Positions 1-4,085 of a stretch of DNA of 7,940 nucleotides are shown here, piece by piece (within the stretch, counting starts at the first letter, position 1; every line of letters begins with the position of its first letter). A program made the translations under genes and the position numbers. This DNA is from an uncultured Flavobacteriaceae bacterium (GTDB lineage Bacteria; Bacteroidota; Bacteroidia; Flavobacteriales; Flavobacteriaceae): NCBI GenBank assembly GCA_938018045.1, contig CALIIP010000175.1, forward strand, positions 1 through 7,940, in the 5' to 3' direction. The notes beneath the pieces are model-generated. The model was not told where the DNA came from. It saw only the letters and a list, made by a program, of their open reading frames with translations, and did not search any database.

Positions 1-132
1 TATTTAGTTTTTATCTCGTCAAAACAACAAGAGTCAGATCAGAAATAGTGTATCAAATTATTATTTACAATAAGCTTTTGAAGAAGAAATTGAGGATAAG
101 ACACTGAATTTAGAGTCAAGGATTGGCATTAC
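1..132. other. Left flank, no confident gene
   Basis: No gene can be supported here. On the plus strand the first frame is open from the window edge to a TAG at 46-48 (last residues ESDQK), which could be the tail of a plus-strand gene ending just outside the array, but 15 codons are too few to judge. On the minus strand an ATG at 129-127 opens a 22-codon frame directly after the R'-like box of the first repeat. This is where the next cassette gene would start, but the frame is too short to call. The stretch may be the end of the cassette array or the beginning of a further cassette. Confidence 0.3.
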
Positions 133-326
133 CCACAACGTTTCGGCTATGGTTAGTACGGGAATTAAAAGTAACTAACTTTAGATTAAGCACTTAGCCA
201 AAACTTTTTATTTTGTTTTATTTTTTCTTTATAAAGCCAAATCAAAAAGATTTGGCGGGATTGATTTTAAACACTAACCTTTGGGTTAAGCAACAAAACC
301 CGTATTAATTATAGCTATTGTTGTGC
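133..326 (-). repeat. attC-like long palindromic repeat, copy A (family 1)
   Basis: In minus-strand orientation the element begins with an R''-like box GCACAAC (326-320), 10 bases after the stop of the preceding gene, and ends with an R'-like box GTTGTGG (139-133). Next to the boxes, the arms around ATAGCTATAATTAATACGGG and CCCGTACTAACCATAGCC pair as a long imperfect stem, with short unpaired spacers between stem and box as in attC sites. An internal hairpin GCCAAATC/GATTTGGC lies at 236-256. The copy is nearly identical to copy B over most of its length. The internal hairpin is followed by only a short T-run on the minus strand, so it could be a weak terminator at most. Confidence 0.65.
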
Positions 327-336
327 GTTCGTTTTT

Positions 337-795
337 TTATTGAACTATTAAATTTACTCTTACTTGTCCTTCATCTAAAAAGTCACGATTGAAAATCCTC
401 TTTCCAATTATTTCTCTAGACTTTTTTATATCATCTAAATCTCCAGCTAATTCAAGTTTATATTTATTTGATTCACTATTATTTTCCGATTCCAAAAAGT
501 CGGAAACGTGTAAATAGTATTTGTCCAAAATATCATCCAATGGATATTGATTATTACTGTCATCAAATTCCAATTCATAAGCAATAGTCATTCTGTATTT
601 TGCGTCATTTTCGTCAGTCAAGTCTTTATAAATTCCACTTTCAACTAATTCATATAAGTCTGCATTTTCGTATTTCTGACATTTTTCCAATGAGATATTT
701 TTCATAATATTATACTCCATTCGAAGTTCTTGATTAGAAGACGAGTCAGATGGTTTTTCTTTTTTACCTCCAAACAATTTATCAAATATTCCCAT
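337..795 (-). CDS. Small acidic hypothetical protein (152 aa), cassette cargo
   Basis: The gene is not recognised. The N-terminus MGIFDKLFGGKKEK is a short amphipathic, lysine-rich start of the kind seen in many small Bacteroidota hypothetical proteins. It is followed by a Ser-rich linker (about residues 16-21) and a soluble, acidic remainder with no membrane segment, signal peptide or Cys/His metal site. Residues about 67-100 (YRMTIAYELEF through the DDILDKYYLHVSDFLES region) look like an alpha/beta domain. The ATG at 795 is the natural start, 34 bases after the R'-like box GTTGTGC, and the stop lies 10 bases before the R''-like box GCACAAC. No Shine-Dalgarno is visible; an AAACTGA run sits directly before the ATG, as it also does for the gene at 1031-1756. 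Function unknown. Confidence 0.75.
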   Translation of the reverse strand: MGIFDKLFGGKKEKPSDSSSNQELRMEYNIMKNISLEKCQKYENADLYELVESGIYKDLTDENDAKYRMTIAYELEFDDSNNQYPLDDILDKYYLHVSDFLESENNSESNKYKLELAGDLDDIKKSREIIGKRIFNRDFLDEGQVRVNLIVQ

Positions 796-829
796 TCAGT
801 TTGATTTCAGTTCAGTTTTCTTAAATGAC

Positions 830-1023
830 GCACAACGGCTCGGCTATGGTTAGTACGGGAATTAAAAGTAATTAATTTCCGATTAAGCACTTAGCCAAAT
901 CTTTTTATTTTGTTTTATCTTTTTTGTTCTAAAGCCAAATCAAAAGATTTGGCGGACTTTATAAATATGACTAAACTTTGGGTTAAGCACCAAAACCCGT
1001 ATTAACTATAGCCATTGTTGGCA
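830..1023 (-). repeat. attC-like long palindromic repeat, copy B (family 1)
   Basis: In minus-strand orientation it opens with TGCCAAC (1023-1017), 7 bases after the stop of the gene at 1031, and closes with GTTGTGC (836-830), ahead of the gene at 337-795. The arms GGCTATAGTTAATACGGG and CCCGTACTAACCATAGCC form an almost perfect 18-base stem. It is separated from the boxes by unpaired AAT on one side and a few bases around GAGC on the other, a shape like the central spacer of attC sites. The internal hairpin GCCAAATC-AAAA-GATTTGGC is at 934-953 (plus-strand reading). A second GCCAAATC at 894-901 could pair alternatively. Total length is 194 bases, as in copy A. Confidence 0.65.
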
Positions 1024-1030
1024 GTAGTAT

Positions 1031-1756
1031 TTATTCGATTATTTTCATAAAGATAATTCCTATCATCATTCCAATAATCATTACCAAAATAAAAATTAAA
1101 TACGTTAATAGAATGTGCAATATTTTCTTAAAAGTATTTTTGTTGTTGAAAAATTGAATATACGTCCAAAAATTAAATGTCATTCCTAACAAAAGGGGCA
1201 ACAATATTAAATAACCATTCCTGTCAAAAATAAAGCTGAAAATAAAATATATGAACATTTGTTGTCCAGTTATATAAATGTTCAGAACAAGATGTTCAAA
1301 GTAATTATATTTTGATTTTATAAAAGCTAAATAAGATGCAAGAGAAAAAAATGGAACTAAAATTAATATAACATACGTTTGGTTTTTAGAAATCCAATTT
1401 ATCAAGGCGCTGTTTTCCTCTTTACTTGCAGCGTTATAGCCAGAAATCGCATCATCAATGAATGTTTGATTTCCGATAAAGTAATGTGCTAGTACGTATA
1501 AAGTAGATGTAAATATTATGAATGCTATAGGTTTGAAATGTTTTTTTCTTTTACCTTCTAAAAACTCTCTGATACTATGCCCAGGTTTTGTGAACAATTC
1601 CTTTAAAGTAAATAAAAATCCACGATTTATTTGAAAAATGCTATTCGGAATTTCACTTATTAGGTATTTGTAATCAACTTTTCTAACATTTGAATTTTGT
1701 CCACAATTACTGCAATAATTACCATTAAAATTCTGTTCACAATTTTTACAAATCAT
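1031..1756 (-). CDS. DUF3667 zinc-ribbon membrane protein (241 aa)
   Basis: This is an integral membrane protein of unknown function. Residues 3-18 hold two CxxC pairs (Cys3, Cys6, Cys15, Cys18, the second as CSNCGQ), a likely zinc ribbon on the cytoplasmic side. The following stretch, about residues 30-80 with NRGFLFTLKELFTKPGHSI and EGKRKKHFKPI, fits the DUF3667 pattern (a short N-terminal signature common in Bacteroidota membrane proteins). About five hydrophobic segments follow, near 75-95, 128-146, 155-177, 182-203 and 211-238. The length suits the shorter members of the family. The start is the ATG at 1756, directly preceded by AAACTGA and about 40 bases after the R'-like box GTTGGCA. 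The stop lies 7 bases before TGCCAAC. Family assignment is by pattern; the role is not known. Confidence 0.85.
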   Translation of the reverse strand: MICKNCEQNFNGNYCSNCGQNSNVRKVDYKYLISEIPNSIFQINRGFLFTLKELFTKPGHSIREFLEGKRKKHFKPIAFIIFTSTLYVLAHYFIGNQTFIDDAISGYNAASKEENSALINWISKNQTYVILILVPFFSLASYLAFIKSKYNYFEHLVLNIYITGQQMFIYFIFSFIFDRNGYLILLPLLLGMTFNFWTYIQFFNNKNTFKKILHILLTYLIFILVMIIGMMIGIIFMKIIE

Positions 1757-1795
1757 TCAGTTTAAATTTTCTTTTGAGTGAGTTTTTCATATTAC

Positions 1796-1993
1796 TGCCA
1801 ACGTCTAGGCTATTATTAGTGTGGGGCTCTTATTTGCGATTTCCATCGCGCCACAGCTCGTAGCCAAATCTTTTTGTTTTGTTTTAATTTTTCCTGTCCT
1901 AAGCAAAATCCCAAAGATTTTGCGACCTCATAAATATATACAGGCCTTGGCGTAAAAACCTAAACCCCGCATTAATTATAGGCATTGTTAGCA
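1796..1993 (-). repeat. attC-like long palindromic repeat, copy C (family 1, diverged)
   Basis: In minus-strand orientation it begins with TGCTAAC (1993-1987), 9 bases after the stop of the gene at 2003, and ends with GTTGGCA (1802-1796), before the gene at 1031-1756. It is clearly diverged from copies A and B but has the same plan. The outer arms CCTATAATTAATGCGGGG and CCCCACACTAATAATAGCC pair imperfectly. The internal hairpin at 1903-1923 is GCAAAATC/GATTTTGC where A and B have GCCAAATC/GATTTGGC, a paired change on both sides. The CGATTTCCATCG inverted repeat at 1838-1849 is specific to this copy. Length is 198 bases. Confidence 0.6.
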
Positions 1994-2002
1994 ACTGGCT
2001 TT

Positions 2003-2542
2003 TTACATCTTGATTGTAACGTAATACTCCGCTATTCTCAATCCCACGAACAAAATAAAAGCGATTACTAATTTTAAAAATACTTTCATTTTCGGTTGTT
2101 CTATTTTTTTTGATTCCAATAGAGTTTTTATAGCTCTAATAAGTTTGTCTTTATTTAACCATAATATTATTAAAATCAATATTTGATATAGTAATGCTGC
2201 TTTCAATGCGCCAAGATGTACATCATAATAGATATCTTGAAAAATAACATTTACAAGTATAGTTGATGTAAATATGCAACCAATAATTCTTGTTTTTTTT
2301 ATAAGAATTAAAAGTCCACCAATAATTTCAAAAACCCCTAATGTTATAGCAAAGGCTTTTGAATAGCCGTAAAATGCCCACATTAATTCCATTCCGGTCA
2401 TTTCAGATACTGTTTTATCAATTTCTGAAGCACCGTCAAATTGGAATAATTTAGCACCTCCATAAATAAACATTGCAAGAACTACAATCCAACCAATTGC
2501 ATTCTCAAATATTTCAATTTTGTCTTTTTTATTAAAGGTCAT
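2003..2542 (-). CDS. DoxX-like integral membrane protein (179 aa)
   Basis: A small multi-pass inner-membrane protein. Hydrophobic segments lie near residues 15-32, 62-81, 86-106, 112-129 and 154-172. The arrangement of a first helix with YGGAK, a later YSKAF..LGVFEIIGGLLIL helix, then a charged turn KKTR and a helix ending in NVIFQDIYYDVH resembles DoxX/DoxD-like membrane proteins, often annotated only as DoxX family in Bacteroidota. No catalytic residues can be named. An extra C-terminal helix follows a lysine-rich loop (about 131-153). The start is the ATG at 2542, 28 bases after the R'-like box GTTAGCA. The stop lies 9 bases before TGCTAAC. The family call is moderate; an unrelated four- or five-helix protein is possible. 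Confidence 0.7.
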   Translation of the reverse strand: MTFNKKDKIEIFENAIGWIVVLAMFIYGGAKLFQFDGASEIDKTVSEMTGMELMWAFYGYSKAFAITLGVFEIIGGLLILIKKTRIIGCIFTSTILVNVIFQDIYYDVHLGALKAALLYQILILIILWLNKDKLIRAIKTLLESKKIEQPKMKVFLKLVIAFILFVGLRIAEYYVTIKM

Positions 2543-2570
2543 TTGCTGTTGAATAATTTTTTTAGCTTGT

Positions 2571-2662
2571 TGCTAACACTTGTATATAATAACAAGTTAC
2601 TTTATTTCTTTATAGCTTACTGTTTGACGGCACTAAGAAGATGCTCGCGCTAGCGTGGTGAT
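2571..2662 (-). repeat. Short attC-like element D (family 2)
   Basis: The element lies between the genes at 2663 and 2003. Its left end carries the R'-like box GTTAGCA (2577-2571), matching the R'' box after the next gene. Adjacent to it is a perfect inverted repeat ACTTGT/ACAAGT (2578-2583 and 2592-2597) around an 8-base AT spacer. The stretch 2577-2620 is nearly identical to 3948-3995 of element F, and GCTCGCGCTAGCG (2643-2655) is identical to 4059-4071 of F. The central part is unrelated to copies A-C. A convincing R''-like box after the stop of the 2663 gene was not found; AACAAT, which follows R'' in copies A-C, occurs in the last codons of that gene. Confidence 0.5.
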
Positions 2663-2857
2663 TTAATTGTTTTCTGGTTTGCTTTTTTTGTAAAAATCAT
2701 AAAACGAAAACAATGCAAAGAAAGCCCAGATAGCTCTATACGTCCATATGTTCATTTCAATTCCGAAAATTGCAGCTTCTGTTTGGTTTGTAAAAAACCC
2801 GTAGGTTAAATTGGCTACGGCTAAAAACCCGATGACTAGGGATATATATTTCTTCAT
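2663..2857 (-). CDS. Small two-helix membrane protein (64 aa)
   Basis: A short protein of 64 residues with two hydrophobic stretches, about residues 4-22 (ISLVIGFLAVANLTYGFF) and 38-55 (TYRAIWAFFALFSFYDFY). They are joined by a polar loop, and the tail is lysine-rich (KKSKPENN). No family is recognised. The start is the ATG at 2857. A possible R'-like box GTTGTTCA (2881-2874) lies 16 bases upstream, the same compact layout as the neighbouring cassettes. The stop abuts element D. It could be a small membrane accessory or a remnant of a larger protein. The intact frame, clean start and own intergenic elements favour a real small gene. Confidence 0.6.
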   Translation of the reverse strand: MKKYISLVIGFLAVANLTYGFFTNQTEAAIFGIEMNIWTYRAIWAFFALFSFYDFYKKSKPENN

Positions 2858-2873
2858 GTAGTTTTGGTTTGGT

Positions 2874-3018
2874 TGAACAACTAGCTAATATAGGCAATAG
2901 CAAGACTTGTTCATTTTCGCTCGTACCCGTACAACTTCAATTTACAACTATTTTATCAGGTTCTGCTTACTGTTGCGGGTCACCCGTCACAGACGAGCGC
3001 CAGCGGGGAGGTGTAGCC
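2874..3018 (-). repeat. attC-like element E (chimeric, family 2 core)
   Basis: In minus-strand orientation it begins with GGCTACACC (3018-3010), 5 bases after the stop of the gene at 3024. This pairs with the GTTGTAGC box upstream of that same gene, with one mismatch. The right part (CGCTGGCGCTCG near 3005-2993, and CAGTAAGCAGA near 2972-2962) resembles elements D and F. The left part (TATTAGCTAGTTGTTCA, ending at 2874) resembles the end of copy C (ATAGCCTAGACGTTGGCA). A compact inverted repeat CTGT-CGGGT/ACCCG-ACAG lies at 2970-2992. An alternative R' candidate is GTTGTAC at 2935-2929, so the left limit is uncertain. Confidence 0.4.
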
Positions 3019-3023
3019 AGTTT

Positions 3024-3920
3024 TTATTGAGCATAATATTCATTTCTTAAAACGTCAACACTCTTTTTTAAACTTAATGGAGCAAGCCCTATTGATATTC
3101 GCCTTTCATCAAGTTGTTCGAAATCTACAATTTGATTTTCACCAACATCATCGTAAATACCATAAATAAATTTTTTCTCTTCGGGGACTCTTCTTTTGTA
3201 ACTATCTACAAATGTTCCTAGACTTCGAGGTGGAGCTTGACCTTTTTTTATTAATTCTTTAAGTGTCTTTGTCCAGTATTCATAATCTTCAAAGTGAAAT
3301 AACATAATACCAGCGTCAACAGGTCGATTATCTATTTTATATCCACCGATTATTCTCTCATCTGGATAGCCATAGTTTTCGACTATTCTTTTTAATTCTC
3401 TCTCATTTATAATATCAATACTATCACATTTTTGTTCATCATAATGACCTCTAGCTCTATACAATTGGTCTACTCTTTTCATCTCACTTATTTGTTCTCT
3501 CAGCTCAAGATTGATAGAGTTTAAGTATTCTTCATGTAATTTCCCATATTCACTTTCAATCTTTTTCCATTCTGTTGATTCTTTAATATTTTTAAATGCA
3601 TCATTGTTTGAAAGTTGATTAATCTCATAACCGTTTAATATCAACTCTCGAATTAACTCAAAAGCTTTTTTGTTTTCACCTATTCTGGCAGCTGATTCAG
3701 CATATTTCATCATTTCATAAATCATAGGTTGATTAAGGAGCTTACAGTTTTCTGTTGCTTTAGACATATTGTCAAAAACCATTTGGTAGTCTTCTTTGTA
3801 ATATGCTTCTTCAGCTAAATAAACCTCTTGAAAGTAATTTTCAATATAGTTACACTCACTTTTTTTTTGACAAGAAATACTTAGTAAAATGATGAATATT
3901 ACGAAGATGATATTTTTCAT
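3024..3920 (-). CDS. DUF6624-like lipoprotein (298 aa)
   Basis: A probable outer-membrane or periplasmic lipoprotein. The N-terminus is a short hydrophobic signal with a lipobox-like LLSISC and Cys17 as the expected lipidated residue, followed by QKK. Residues about 30-130 are helical with TPR-like spacing (EEAYYKEDYQMVF, AARIGENKKAFELI). Residues about 145-290 match the DUF6624 pattern: DQLYR (151-155), Asn172, IVENYGYP (179-186), an IIGG turn, HFEDYEYW, IKKGQAP, FIYGI (251-255), and DERRISIGLAPL (271-282). The biochemical role of DUF6624 is unknown. The start is the ATG at 3920, 20 bases after the R'-like box GTTGTAGC (3948-3941). The frame is intact and looks functional. Lipidation and family are inferred from motifs. 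Confidence 0.82.
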   Translation of the reverse strand: MKNIIFVIFIILLSISCQKKSECNYIENYFQEVYLAEEAYYKEDYQMVFDNMSKATENCKLLNQPMIYEMMKYAESAARIGENKKAFELIRELILNGYEINQLSNNDAFKNIKESTEWKKIESEYGKLHEEYLNSINLELREQISEMKRVDQLYRARGHYDEQKCDSIDIINERELKRIVENYGYPDERIIGGYKIDNRPVDAGIMLFHFEDYEYWTKTLKELIKKGQAPPRSLGTFVDSYKRRVPEEKKFIYGIYDDVGENQIVDFEQLDERRISIGLAPLSLKKSVDVLRNEYYAQ

Positions 3921-3940
3921 AAAAGACTATTGTTAAATTA

Positions 3941-4085
3941 GCTACAACACTTATATATAATAACAAGTTACCATATTTCTTTAATAGCACTTACTCTTAA
4001 CGGCACGAGCCTGCCTGACTGGCAAGGCAGGCAAGATGCCTGTCTGCCGACCAGGCAGGCTCGCGCTAGCGGGGCTATTAACTTA
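3941..4085 (-). repeat. attC-like element F (family 2) with strong hairpin
   Basis: The element lies between the helicase stop and the lipoprotein gene. It ends on the left with GTTGTAGC (3948-3941) next to an AT-rich inverted repeat (ACTTAT...ACAAGT, 3949-3968), as in element D. Further in, TTAATAGC (3981-3988) and GCTATTAA (4074-4081) form a perfect 8-base outer stem enclosing the GC-rich hairpin at 4003-4066. The R''-like box for the helicase cassette is unclear: TTGTAGCAAT overlaps its last codons, and no matching R' box was found upstream of the helicase. Confidence 0.5.
4003..4066. repeat. GC-rich CAGGCAGG hairpin inside element F
   Basis: CGAGCCTGCCTG (4006-4017) pairs perfectly with CAGGCAGGCTCG (4052-4063), extended by GC/GC after one mismatch. 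The interior GGCAAGGCAGGCA/TGCCTGTCTGCC pairs almost completely as well, leaving a tiny AGA loop, so the whole 64 bases can form one long stem. It is strikingly GC-rich in AT-rich surroundings. It may be an inserted palindromic element, or the variable terminal structure of an attC-like site. It would also stall transcription in either direction, but there is no adjacent T-tract for a classical terminator. Confidence 0.75.

Noticed and set aside
61..129. Minus-strand 22-codon frame starting at an ATG right after the R'-like box of copy A
   Set aside because: Too short, with no recognisable features and nothing to separate it from chance.
73..178. Plus-strand open frame containing FEEEIEDKTLNLESRIG
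   Set aside because: It has a stop codon directly upstream and no start, and it runs into the repeat copy A, whose sequence is shared with the noncoding copy B.
236..256. Intrinsic terminators at the GCCAAATC/GATTTGGC hairpins
   Set aside because: On the minus strand only about three T residues follow the stem before it is broken, so termination cannot be supported; the hairpin is better explained as part of the site structure.
133..1023. Insertion of MITE-type transposons between genes
   Set aside because: No target-site duplications flank the copies, and the end boxes match across genes instead of within an element. Not fully excluded without other copies.
133..1993. CRISPR array
   Set aside because: The repeats are about 195 bases, palindromic and separated by whole genes; there are no short regular spacers.
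2578..2597. dif/Xer recombination site at the ACTTGT/ACAAGT inverted repeat
   Set aside because: The arm and spacer layout does not fit the 11-6-11 dif plan, and the segment is repeated at 3949-3968.
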